Shown here one piece after another: positions 19,020 through 26,615 of a DNA stretch of 64,000 nt. The DNA is taken from the NCBI RefSeq assembly GCF_026168555.1, contig NZ_CP092471.1, forward strand, positions 72,501 to 136,500, in the 5' to 3' direction. Position numbers and translations under genes: made by a program. Below the pieces are notes generated by a model. It made no database searches and was not told the origin of the DNA. It saw only the letters and a list, made by a program, of their open reading frames with translations. This DNA comes from Qipengyuania spongiae (lineage in GTDB: Bacteria > Pseudomonadota > Alphaproteobacteria > Sphingomonadales > Sphingomonadaceae). Each line of letters starts with the position of its first letter. The stretch's first letter is position 1.

Positions 19020-19980
19020 CGCAGATTGGCTCGCCGCCGCCGCGCGCCTCGCCACGCGCGCTCGTCCGCTGAGCCGGCCCAATCCCGGCGTCGGCGCGCT
19101 CGTCATCAAGGACGATATCGTGGTCGGCCGAGGCTGGACCATGCCCGGCGGCCGCCCCCATGCCGAAGCCATCGCTCTGGCGCAGGCGGGCGAAGCGGCG
19201 CGCGGGGCCGACATCTTCGTCACGCTCGAACCCTGTGCCCATCGCTCCACACGCGGACCGGCCTGTGCCGATCTGCTGGTCGAGGCCGGTCCCGCGCGCG
19301 TCATCGCGGGGTGCGAGGATCCCGATCCGCGCACGGCGGGCCAGGGCATAGCCCGGTTGCGCGCGGCGGGAATCGACGCGCGGATCGCCGATCACCCGCC
19401 AAGCTGGGCCAGTCTCGCCGGTTACCTGACCCGCGCGCGCGATGGTCGCCCGCATGTCACGCTGAAGCTCGCCATGTCGCTCGACGGGCGGATCGCACTT
19501 CCCGATGGGCAGAGCCGCTGGATCACCGGAGAGATCGCCCGCGCCCACGTCCATTCGCGCCGCGCTTTGAGCGACGCGATCCTCGTCGGCGGCAAGACAT
19601 GGCGCGCGGATGCTCCGGCGCTCGACGTGCGCCTTCCCGGCATCGAGGATCGCAGCCCGCAGCGGATCGTCCTCACGCGCGGCCCTGCCCCGCAAGGCAC
19701 GCTCGCTATCGCGTCTCCGGACCGAATCGGAACGCTGGCCGACGTCCTGTATCTTTATGTCGAGGGCGGAGCAGGCGCGGCGGCCAGCTTCCTCGCCGTC
19801 GATCTCGTCGACCGGCTGGAAATCTACCGCGCACCGATCCTGATCGGCGACGGTCTGCCCGCCATCGGCGATATCGGCCTCGGCAATCTGTCTGCCGCAC
19901 ACGAACGCTGGGGCCTGGCCGAGCGCCGCCAGCTTGGCAGCGACACCTTCGAAGCCTACGAGCGCCAGCGAGAGGAATGA
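18991..19980 (+). CDS. ribD: Bifunctional riboflavin biosynthesis protein RibD
   Basis: A 329-residue two-domain enzyme of riboflavin synthesis. The N-terminal deaminase has the zinc site HAEAIAL plus EPCAH and ACADLL. The C-terminal reductase starts near HVTLKLAMSLDGRIA and includes SDAILVGGKTWRADAP. The reductase half is somewhat short compared with E. coli (367 total). The start overlaps the upstream membrane-protein gene. ribE follows after 7 bases. Confidence 0.94.
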   Translation: MAGATPIPADADWLAAAARLATRARPLSRPNPGVGALVIKDDIVVGRGWTMPGGRPHAEAIALAQAGEAARGADIFVTLEPCAHRSTRGPACADLLVEAGPARVIAGCEDPDPRTAGQGIARLRAAGIDARIADHPPSWASLAGYLTRARDGRPHVTLKLAMSLDGRIALPDGQSRWITGEIARAHVHSRRALSDAILVGGKTWRADAPALDVRLPGIEDRSPQRIVLTRGPAPQGTLAIASPDRIGTLADVLYLYVEGGAGAAASFLAVDLVDRLEIYRAPILIGDGLPAIGDIGLGNLSAAHERWGLAERRQLGSDTFEAYERQREE

Positions 19981-19987
19981 AAGCCCC

Positions 19988-20629
19988 ATGTTTACCGGCA
20001 TAGTCACCGCCGTCGGCACGATCGAAAACGTCGAGCAGCGCGGCGACCTGCGCGTGCGGATCGCCTGCCCCTACGATCCCGAAACGATCGCTGTCGGCGC
20101 CTCCATTGCCTGTTCCGGCGTCTGCCTGACCGTCGTCGAGCGCGGCGGTACGGCAGGCGATGCCTGGTTCGATGTCGACGTCTCGGGCGAGACCCTATCC
20201 AAGACCGTTTCCGATACCGGGGCGGGCGATGCGAACGGCATGTGGCGCGCCGGGGGCAGGCTCAATCTCGAACGCGCGCTCAAGGTCGGGGACGAGCTCG
20301 GCGGGCACATCGTCACCGGCCATGTCGACGGCGTGGGCGAGGTCCGGCTTGCGCGGGACGAGGGCGATTCAACCCGCCTCGCCATCCGTGCGCCAATGGC
20401 CATCTCGCCCTATGTTGCGGAGAAGGGATCGATCACGGTCGACGGGGTCTCGCTCACCGTCAACGACGTGCGCGACCGGCCCGACGGCACCTGCGACTTC
20501 GCGCTCAATATCATCCCCCACACCGCCGAAGCGACCACGCTGGGCACTCTGGCCGAAGGCGACTGGGTCAATCTGGAGATCGACGTGCTGGCCCGCTACC
20601 TCAAGCGGATGGAGAGCCTGCGAAGGTAG
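19988..20629 (+). CDS. ribE: Riboflavin synthase alpha subunit
   Basis: A 213-residue enzyme that dismutates two 6,7-dimethyl-8-ribityllumazine molecules to riboflavin. The start MFTGIV and the two similar lumazine-binding halves are visible; ACSGVCLTV in the first matches VDGVSLTVN in the second. It has a near-typical length. It lies just downstream of ribD. No ribA/ribH follows, and no FMN riboswitch is apparent upstream. Confidence 0.95.
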   Translation: MFTGIVTAVGTIENVEQRGDLRVRIACPYDPETIAVGASIACSGVCLTVVERGGTAGDAWFDVDVSGETLSKTVSDTGAGDANGMWRAGGRLNLERALKVGDELGGHIVTGHVDGVGEVRLARDEGDSTRLAIRAPMAISPYVAEKGSITVDGVSLTVNDVRDRPDGTCDFALNIIPHTAEATTLGTLAEGDWVNLEIDVLARYLKRMESLRR

Positions 20630-20655
20630 TCACCTCGCGCGGTCCGAAGTGCGCT

Positions 20656-21165
20656 TTAACCGATCTCTCGCGAACGCACCTGGCCCGCCTCGTCAATCGT
20701 AAAGAGCGTCCCGTAATCCTGCTCGGTCAGTTCCGGCACCTGCCGGCCTCCCAATCGCTCGACAAGATCAGGAACCGTGTTGCTGTGACCGATCACGAGG
20801 ACGGAGCCTTGCAGACTTGAGATCGCACTGACGAGCGCGTCGGGATCGCGGGGGTCGTATGGCGTGATCATGATGCCGAGGCGATTTGCCAGCGGCGCTC
20901 CGGTCTCCATCGTGCGCCGGGTCGGCGTGGCAAAAATCGCGACGACCCCTTTGTCGGCGAGCAGATCCGCAAGCCGGATCGCCGCGACACCTCCTTCGGA
21001 CGTGAGCGCGGGATCTTCGCCGGCGGCCTTCTGCAAATGCCGCACCACGTGGATTTCCTTCCCGCCTGCGAATGCTCCGCCATCCGTCGAGGGGGCCGAG
21101 GACATTCCCACGCATCCGGTCAGCGCCGTCAGCGCGAGAACCAGCATTCTTATCGATCGCCTCAT
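20656..21165 (-). CDS. Histidine phosphatase superfamily lipoprotein
   Basis: A 169-residue protein with a lipoprotein signal (MLVLALTALTGC). The phosphatase core follows: VVRHLQKA near residue 40 supplies the catalytic His, TPTRRTMETG gives the second Arg, and VIGHSNTV gives the second His. The usual RHG is RHL here. It is probably a periplasmic or outer-membrane phosphatase; substrate unknown. It converges with ribE with 26 bases between stops. Confidence 0.8.
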   Translation of the reverse strand: MRRSIRMLVLALTALTGCVGMSSAPSTDGGAFAGGKEIHVVRHLQKAAGEDPALTSEGGVAAIRLADLLADKGVVAIFATPTRRTMETGAPLANRLGIMITPYDPRDPDALVSAISSLQGSVLVIGHSNTVPDLVERLGGRQVPELTEQDYGTLFTIDEAGQVRSREIG

Positions 21166-21232
21166 GTGCCGCTCAACTCCGTTGATGGTCGCGACATCCT
21201 AGGAGCCTGCTGCGACCTTCGCAATTCGGTCG

Positions 21233-21793
21233 CTAGACGCTCGCGAGCGGCCCGCTCGCGAAGCTCTCGCGATCGATCGTGTAGTAGAGCTGCACCACCC
21301 GCCTCCCCTCATAGCGGTCGAGGTCGTAGCGGGCGGGATCGCGGACGGCGCCGATCGCCTCCAACGCCTGGCGCGAGCGGTAGTTGGTCTCGCCCACGCG
21401 GAAATCGACCCGGGCGACATGAGCAAGAGCATGATCCAGCATGGCGCGCTTCAGCTCGTGGTTCAGCCCTCGACCCCAGCACTCACGAGAGAGGAAGGTC
21501 CAGCCGATCTCGATCGCGCCGCCTTCTTCCGCATCGTACCGGCCATATCGCGAATGGCCCACGATCCGTTCGTCGCTCTTGCTGATCACCGCAAGACCAC
21601 CCCCCGATGCGAGGCTTGCATCGAAGAAGCCGTCGAACACCTCGCGCCGCCAGCGATCGTGTATCGGGTGCTGCTCCCAAACCATGGGGTCGGAGGCGAC
21701 ATCGTAGAGCGGTTCGCGGTCGGCCTCGCGCAACGGACGGATCGTCAGTCGCGGAGTCTCCAGTGCCGGTTGCCGGTCCGGTTCGCCGGCCAT
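21233..21793 (-). CDS. GNAT family N-acetyltransferase (RimJ/RimL-like)
   Basis: A 186-residue acetyltransferase. ETPRLTIRPLREAD is the typical start of the RimJ/L-like subgroup. The acetyl-CoA binding region is around IGWTFLSRECWGRGLNHELK, and the C-terminal segment is VDFRVGETNYRSRQALEAIG. Substrate unknown. ATG 21793 lies 5 bases after the aminotransferase stop, so it is the second gene of that operon. The frame runs on upstream inside the aminotransferase gene, but that part is an antisense-like shadow. Confidence 0.85.
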   Translation of the reverse strand: MAGEPDRQPALETPRLTIRPLREADREPLYDVASDPMVWEQHPIHDRWRREVFDGFFDASLASGGGLAVISKSDERIVGHSRYGRYDAEEGGAIEIGWTFLSRECWGRGLNHELKRAMLDHALAHVARVDFRVGETNYRSRQALEAIGAVRDPARYDLDRYEGRRVVQLYYTIDRESFASGPLASV

Positions 21794-21798
21794 GGGGA

Positions 21799-22980
21799 TC
21801 AGCCTTGCGTCACGTCCGCCAGCGCGGCGATGAACTTGGGGATGTTGCCGTCGTGCAGCCCCGCCACGTTGATCCGCCCCGATCCGGCCATGTAGATGCC
21901 GTGATCGTCGCGCAGCCGCGCGATCTGCTCGCTTGTGAGCGGAAGCATGGCGAACAGCCCGTTCTGGCCTGCGAGCGCGGCGAGGCCGAGCCCCGTCACC
22001 TCCGCATCCGCCGCCGCCAGCCGCTCGCGGACCCCGCGCATCCGCTCGCGCATGGTCTCGAGCTCGTCCAGCCACTCGGCGGTCAGCCCTTCATCCTCGA
22101 GCACCACGCGCACCGCTGCGCCGCCGTGATCGGGCGGCATCGACCAGTTCGCCCGGGCCAGCGCATTGGCGTTCGACGCGATCGCCTCCAGCGTGTCGCC
22201 GCTCTTCGCCATCATATAGAACGCGCCGACGCGGTCGCGGTAGAGACCGAAATTCTTGTCGCAGCTGTAGGCAACCAGCGCCTGCGGCACGGCCCGCAAC
22301 ACCGTCCGCACGCCGGCCACATCCTCCTCCATACCCTGGCCAAGGCCCTGATAGGCGATGTCGAGCACCGGCAGGGCCGGGCTTTCGGCGAAAGCCGCCG
22401 CGATCGCGCTCCACTCGTCGGCAGTATAGTCGATCCCCGTGGGGTTGTGGCAGCAGCCGTGCAGCAGCACCGCGCCGCGCTCGCCCGCCTCGCGGATGGC
22501 GTTCAGCGCGGCATCGAGATCGGCCGTTCCGTCCTCGCGGGCGTGATTGAAGGTGACCGTCTCCAGCTCCAGATCGGCGATGATCTGAGCGTGGTTGGGC
22601 CAGCTCGGAACGCCGAGATAGACCTTGGTCACGCCCGCCTTCTTGGCCAGACCCAGCGCCAGCCGCACCGCGCCGGTGCCGCCCGGCGTCTGCATCCCGG
22701 CGATGCGGCCATCGGTCATGCTCTCGCCGTCAAAGATATAGGTTTGCAGCGCCTCAACGAAGCGGCTGTCGCCTTCCGGCCCGAGATAGCTCTTGGAATC
22801 TTGTTCGGCGACCAGACGAGCTTCGGCGCCCTTGATCGCCTTGAATACCGGAGTCGCCCCGTCGCCAGTGCGATAGACGCCTACTCCGAGGTCGATCTTG
22901 TCGGCACGCGGATCGTCGGCGTGCATCTTGATAAGCGCAAGCAGCGCGTCGGCGGGCTGGGCAGGAAGGTTCTCGAGCAT
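21799..22980 (-). CDS. Class I aromatic-amino-acid/aspartate aminotransferase
   Basis: A 393-residue PLP enzyme of the AspC/TyrB group. Visible are DKIDLGVGVYR at the start, the HGCCHNPTGID motif and the Schiff-base lysine in SCDKNFGLYRDRVGAF. Length equals E. coli AspC. It transfers amino groups between aspartate or aromatic amino acids and 2-oxoglutarate; which one dominates cannot be read. ATG 22980 has a GGAAG ribosome site; an in-frame ATG four codons earlier does not. A strong terminator hairpin ends 24 bases before this start. Confidence 0.92.
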   Translation of the reverse strand: MLENLPAQPADALLALIKMHADDPRADKIDLGVGVYRTGDGATPVFKAIKGAEARLVAEQDSKSYLGPEGDSRFVEALQTYIFDGESMTDGRIAGMQTPGGTGAVRLALGLAKKAGVTKVYLGVPSWPNHAQIIADLELETVTFNHAREDGTADLDAALNAIREAGERGAVLLHGCCHNPTGIDYTADEWSAIAAAFAESPALPVLDIAYQGLGQGMEEDVAGVRTVLRAVPQALVAYSCDKNFGLYRDRVGAFYMMAKSGDTLEAIASNANALARANWSMPPDHGGAAVRVVLEDEGLTAEWLDELETMRERMRGVRERLAAADAEVTGLGLAALAGQNGLFAMLPLTSEQIARLRDDHGIYMAGSGRINVAGLHDGNIPKFIAALADVTQG

Positions 22981-23003
22981 GGGCGCTTCCATGGGCGGAA
23001 CGG

Positions 23004-23037
23004 AAAAGGGCCGCAACAGGAAATCCTGTCGCGGCCC
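23004..23037 (-). terminator. Intrinsic terminator between eipA and the aminotransferase gene
   Basis: Read on the - strand, GGGCCGCGACAGGA pairs with TCCTGTTGCGGCCC across a two-base loop with one internal mismatch, and TTTT follows directly. It lies 77 bases downstream of the eipA stop and 24 bases upstream of the aminotransferase start. It may simply end eipA transcripts or act as an attenuator in the aminotransferase leader. Confidence 0.8.
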
Positions 23038-23113
23038 CGAAGCCTTCGGACGTTATCGTCGTGCGACCCGAAAGGCTCCTCTCCCGCGCAAAGCGACCGC
23101 CGACCCTGCCGGG

Positions 23114-23905
23114 TCAGAACGGCAGCCAGCGCTGTTCCTTGGAAAACTTCATGTAACCGGCATTGATGCCGAGGCGCAGACCGGCGCCCACGCGGATCGG
23201 GATCAGCACCACGTCGCCCTTGCGCAGATAGCTGGCGGTCATGCCGCCCACGAGATAGGCCTGCCCCTCGCCTGCCGGAAAGCGCGTGTAGAGATCCTCG
23301 CTGTCGTAGAGGTTGTATACCAGTACAAAGGTGCTGCCGGCATTCGCCCCGGCATCAAAGCCGATCGACGGCCCCGTCCAGTAGACCGGGCGCTGCCCCT
23401 CCACCTTGTGATAGAGCGTGCCCGAGCCATAGCGCGCGCCGACGATGAAGGCGCCGCCGGCCTCGCGTCCGACGATGTAGCCGTTGGGCTCACCCTGCTT
23501 TTCGAGCAGGTCCTGGATCATCTTGGCAACGCCCTCGGCGCCTTTGCCGAACACGCCTTCCGCAGCGCCGATCAGATCGTCCTCGCGATAGGTGGTCGAG
23601 GGATCGCCTGCGGCATTGCTCGCTGCCGTCTCCGCCGCAGAGGGTGGCGCCTCGGGCGTCGCGACAGGCGGCGCCTCGGGAGCCGGCTCGGTCGAGTAGG
23701 TCACTGCCGAATCGTCGGTCGAATCCTGCGCGTAGACATAGGGGTCGTTGGGCTCCTGCGGTTCGAGATCGCCATCGATCGGAGCGTCGTAAGCGCTGTT
23801 GGGATCGACCGTCTCGACCTGCGCAGCCGCCGGCAGGGCTGCAAGGCCCAGCGTCGCGACCAGCGCAAGTCCGGCACGGCGGAAATTGCGACGTATCGTG
23901 TTCAT
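23114..23905 (-). CDS. eipA: DUF1134/EipA family envelope protein
   Basis: A 263-residue exported protein with a signal peptide (LALVATLGLAALPAAAQ) and a Pro/Ala/Glu-rich linker of about 70 residues. The C-terminal DUF1134 domain shows GYIVGREAGGAFIVGARYG, GPSIGFDAGANAGSTFVLVY and LIPIRVGAGLRLGINAGYMKF. EipA of Brucella and Caulobacter is a periplasmic protein with a small beta-barrel fold needed for envelope integrity. ATG 23905 starts the signal peptide; longer upstream frames lack family likeness. Confidence 0.88.
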   Translation of the reverse strand: MNTIRRNFRRAGLALVATLGLAALPAAAQVETVDPNSAYDAPIDGDLEPQEPNDPYVYAQDSTDDSAVTYSTEPAPEAPPVATPEAPPSAAETAASNAAGDPSTTYREDDLIGAAEGVFGKGAEGVAKMIQDLLEKQGEPNGYIVGREAGGAFIVGARYGSGTLYHKVEGQRPVYWTGPSIGFDAGANAGSTFVLVYNLYDSEDLYTRFPAGEGQAYLVGGMTASYLRKGDVVLIPIRVGAGLRLGINAGYMKFSKEQRWLPF

Positions 23906-24131
23906 GTCCTTCGTCCCTCCTCCGGACCGCGCGATCAAAGACCAGCAAGAATCCCATTGTCGAGCCGCGGCAATGAGCGGGCGGTGAACCGAATCCGAAA
24001 CGCGACGAGCCGTTGCGACGGAACTCGACGAGGGCGGCGGCAGCCTTTGCGCGCGCTGGCCTCGCCAAGGCTCTTGAAGCCTGCGCGGCACCCCCCTATA
24101 GCGCCCCCTCGCAGCCTGACGGCATGCGCGC

Positions 24132-24223
24132 GGAGACGTGGGTGAGTGGCTGAAACCAGCTCCCTGCTAAGGAGCCATACCTCTATCGGGGTATCGAGGG
24201 TTCGAATCCCTCCGTCTCCGCCA
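24132..24223 (+). tRNA. tRNA-Ser (anticodon GCU)
   Basis: A 92-base class II tRNA. The acceptor stem GGAGACG pairs with CGTCTCC at the 3' side, the discriminator is G and CCA is encoded. The anticodon arm GCTCC-CTGCTAA-GGAGC gives GCT at 24166-24168. A long variable arm (CATACCTCTATCGGGGTATCG) and the T arm with GGTTCGAATCC follow. It reads AGC and AGU serine codons. A seven-T run lies just downstream. A broken integrase follows, so its 3' end probably served as an attachment site. Confidence 0.97.
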
Positions 24224-24434
24224 CCGGCTTTTTTTCAGGATGGTACATGGACGTCCGCAAGCCGCGGAAACTTCCACATTTTCCCCACTCTAGTTTCCAC
24301 GGAAGTCCGCTAGCCTCCGTTGCCATCCGCGCTCAATCGGGGGCACTTCGTGGGCACGAACTCCGGGAAGGCGGGGGCACGGTAGCCTTTCTTCATCGGA
24401 GCCCGCCATACTGAGGGGCGCGAAGGGGAACGGC

Positions 24435-24655
24435 GTGCTGACGGATACTAAGGCTAGACAGGATCAGCCGAGAGAAGGCCTACAAGATCGCCAACTCAGG
24501 CGGCCTGCTCCTCTTCGTCCCCAAGACCGGTCGCAAGACGTGGCGCTTCATGTATCACAGCGACGGCAAGGAGCGTTGGATTGTGTTCGGCGCCTATCCG
24601 GACATGAAGCTCAGCGAGGCCCGCGCACGCCGTGACAAGGCTCGTCGCCGAACGA
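24435..24655 (+). pseudogene. Remnant of a P4-type tyrosine integrase (N-terminal DUF4102 part)
   Basis: It starts with GTG and reads LTDTKARQDQPRE, then needs a one-base shift near 24476 to continue as EKAYKIANSGGLLLFVPKTG, followed by RKTWRFMY and GAYPDMKLSEARARRDKARR. This is the arm-binding N-terminal domain of P4-like integrases, which insert elements at tRNA 3' ends. The catalytic tyrosine-recombinase domain is missing, so the gene is dead. Its position 211 bases after tRNA-Ser fits a decayed integrative element. The junction with the next remnant is near 24655. Confidence 0.85.
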
Positions 24656-24659
24656 CCGC

Positions 24660-24925
24660 GCATGGCTGCGGGTGAAACTGTTTGCTTCGTTCGTGAAACC
24701 TTCGAGCGCAGGAAGGTGGCCTGCTGGCTGACCGTCAACCGCGACCATGCTAACCAATAACGGCCAATCGAAGATTTGCGCGGCGCGCGCCAGCGCATGC
24801 GGGCCCGCCGCGATCGCTTCGCCGGACTGCGTGCGGCTCTTGCGGACCAGCGTTGGTTGCAGGTCCGCAAAGACGATTACCGCATCGTCCGGATCGAGCG
24901 TTGGGGCGAGCTCAGCGTGCGACAT
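24660..24925 (-). pseudogene. Truncated isochorismatase-family hydrolase
   Basis: It starts at ATG 24925 inside the 3' end of the SDR remnant and reads VIVFADLQPTLVRKSRTQ, then LARAAQIFDWPLLVSM and PALEGFTNEANSFTR. This matches the N-terminal third of isochorismatase-like cysteine hydrolases (the Asp of the triad is in FADLQ). The Lys and Cys parts are missing; the frame runs instead into sequence antisense to the integrase remnant. The left edge is approximate. The original arrangement was probably an SDR-hydrolase operon. Confidence 0.7.
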
Positions 24926-25575
24926 AGCCGCCATCCTCCGCGATCGCGTGTCCGATGACGAAGCTTGCACCTTCGCTGCAAAGCCACATGATCGCCGCAG
25001 CGACTTCATCGGATTGGCCGAGGCGCTTGATGCGAACATCGCGCATCATTTCCTCGATGACGCCTTCTTCCGCGTTCTTCACATGCGAAAGCATGGCGTA
25101 TCGATGATGCCTGGAGCTACTCCGTTCACTCGAATTCCGCGCGTAGCATATTCGAGGGCCGTGCTCTTGATAACGCCATGGATGCCGCGCTTGGCCGCAT
25201 AATAGGCCGCGCGGCCCGGAACCTGGACGAATCCGCCAAGCGAACTGTTGTTGACGATCGCTCCGCCGCCGTTTTCGCGCATATGCGCGAGCTGGTATTT
25301 CATGGCCACCGCCACACCGCGCAGATTGATGGTGAGCATGCAGGCGTAATCGTCGATTGACCCATCGGCGAGCTCGACCGCGTCGGCCTGGATGCCGGCA
25401 TTGTTGAACGCCATGTCCAGCCCGCCAAGTTCGGCGACGGTCCGCTCGACCGCCTCCTTCACCGAATTCTCGTCAACGACGTCGCAGACGATCGGCGAGA
25501 CGCGGCGGCTCGCGACATCGAGACGGCGGGCTTCGGTCCGCAGCGCGTCTTCGCCACAGTCAACCGGAGCGAAAC
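24912..25575 (-). pseudogene. Short-chain dehydrogenase/reductase, broken (5' deletion and frameshift)
   Basis: Readable SDR motifs are AFNNAGI, the serine motif VNNSSLGG, and the catalytic YYAAKRG with TALEYATRGIRVNGVAPGII. A one-base deletion near 25095 shifts the frame. The rest then follows (MLSHVKNAEEGVIEEM, then IMWLCSEGASFVIGHA and DGGYVAR to the stop). The N-terminal TGxxxGxG nucleotide site is missing: upstream of EDALRTEARRL the sequence joins the LysR remnant. Two independent lesions make a functional enzyme unlikely. Confidence 0.85.
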
Positions 25576-25586
25576 TGACGGGGGCG

Positions 25587-25861
25587 GATGGACAGGTGGT
25601 CGAGGTCACGACCCCCGGCCAAGTCACGCTTAACAAGTCTCGCTCGATGCTGACGATGGCCCTGGACGGGGTCGGCCTCATGTATGGGATAGAGCCGCTG
25701 GTCGCACCGCATCTCGAAAGCGGCGCATTGATCCCGTCCTGAGGGAACACTGGCTGACCAACGACGGATTTCAGATCTGCTGGTCCGGCAGCCGACAGGT
25801 TCCTACCGGCCTGCGATTGCTGGTCGATCTCATCCACGAGCTGCAACCTCTCGGCATCTAG
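25587..25861 (+). pseudogene. C-terminal remnant of a LysR-family regulator
   Basis: The segment reads ADGQVVEVTTPGQVTLN, then LTMALDGVGLMYGIEPLVA and PHLESGALI. A frameshift near 25738 changes the frame to LREHWLTNDGFQICW and SGSRQVPTGLRLLVDLIHEL before TAG at 25859. This is the end of the LysR substrate-binding domain. The DNA-binding half is absent. Its lost 5' end faced the lost 5' end of the SDR gene, so one deletion could have removed both. Confidence 0.8.
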
Positions 25862-25956
25862 CGCTGCGTTGAGTGGGCCTCACTACCGCGTGGAGCCGGG
25901 TTCCCGGAGCGAAATCGCATGTCCGTTCGTTGACTTGGTGAAAGGACAGATTGGCC

Positions 25957-26208
25957 ATGCCCCATATCGCCGTCACCATGCATTCCGCCGATGCGGAGAA
26001 GGCCGAACTCGCCGACAGGTTGAGCGCCGCAGTCACCAGAACGCTCGGCTACGGTTCCGAGGCGGTGTCCGTTTTGGTCGAGGATGTGGTCCCGTCCCAA
26101 TGGATGGACCAAATCTACCGTCCCCAGATCGACGCGCATCCGGGCCGGCTGGTGAAACGGCCCGGATACGGGCCGCTGTCCGAACAGAACGAAGGAGAGC
26201 ATTCGTGA
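25957..26208 (+). CDS. Tautomerase-superfamily (4-oxalocrotonate tautomerase-like) protein
   Basis: An 83-residue protein starting MPHIAVTMH, so after Met removal it has the N-terminal proline used as catalytic base in tautomerases. The rest (KAELADRLSAAVTRTLGY, then VSVLVEDV, and W in SQWMDQIY) fits the family. An AAAGGA site precedes the ATG. GTGA overlap couples it to the cupin gene. Its substrate is unknown; it is the first gene of an intact three-gene operon. Confidence 0.82.
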   Translation: MPHIAVTMHSADAEKAELADRLSAAVTRTLGYGSEAVSVLVEDVVPSQWMDQIYRPQIDAHPGRLVKRPGYGPLSEQNEGEHS

Positions 26209-26615
26209 AACTCACGCGCAACAATCAGCAGGAAACCCAGAAAGCGCCGGCCGAGAACTTCAGCGGCGGCGACGTCTATATCTCCGGCAGCTTCGCGGGC
26301 GAGGAACCTTCCCGCGTGACGGGGGCCACCGTCACCTTCACGCCTGGCGCCCGCTCGAACTGGCACACCCATCCGCTCGGCCAGACGCTGCTCGTCACCG
26401 ACGGGGTTGGCTGGACCCAGTGCGAGGGCGAGGAGATCGTCGAGATTCGCGCGGGCGACATCATCTGGTGCCCGCCGGGCCACAAGCACTGGCATGGTGC
26501 CAGCGCGACGCGGGCAATGACGCATATCGCGATCCAGGAACACAAGGACGGTGTGGCGGTGAACTGGCTGGAGCCGGTGGCCGACGAAGACTATGCGAAA
26601 GGACTGGCCTCGTGA
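26205..26615 (+). CDS. Cupin-domain protein
   Basis: A 136-residue single-domain cupin. Motif 1 is WHTHPLGQTLLVTDGVGW with two His and a Gln in place of the usual Glu. Motif 2 is IIWCPPGHKHWHGA with a His ligand. Such small cupins bind a metal and often sit beside carboxymuconolactone decarboxylase-like proteins, as here. Starts with GTG overlapping the tautomerase stop and ends overlapping the CMD gene start, again GTGA. The reaction is unknown. Confidence 0.87.
   Translation: MKLTRNNQQETQKAPAENFSGGDVYISGSFAGEEPSRVTGATVTFTPGARSNWHTHPLGQTLLVTDGVGWTQCEGEEIVEIRAGDIIWCPPGHKHWHGASATRAMTHIAIQEHKDGVAVNWLEPVADEDYAKGLAS

Noticed and set aside
21794..22075. Longer N-terminus for the GNAT gene
   Set aside because: The added 94 residues lie inside the aminotransferase coding sequence in another frame and are Arg/Ala-rich; ATG 21793 fits the family start.
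23038..23113. Glycine-riboswitch-like sequence (GGGAGAG ... CCGAAGG) before the terminator
   Set aside because: The two short strings match, but the conserved GCAA part and the expected helices are missing; CCGAAGG pairs instead with AGCCTTTCGG.
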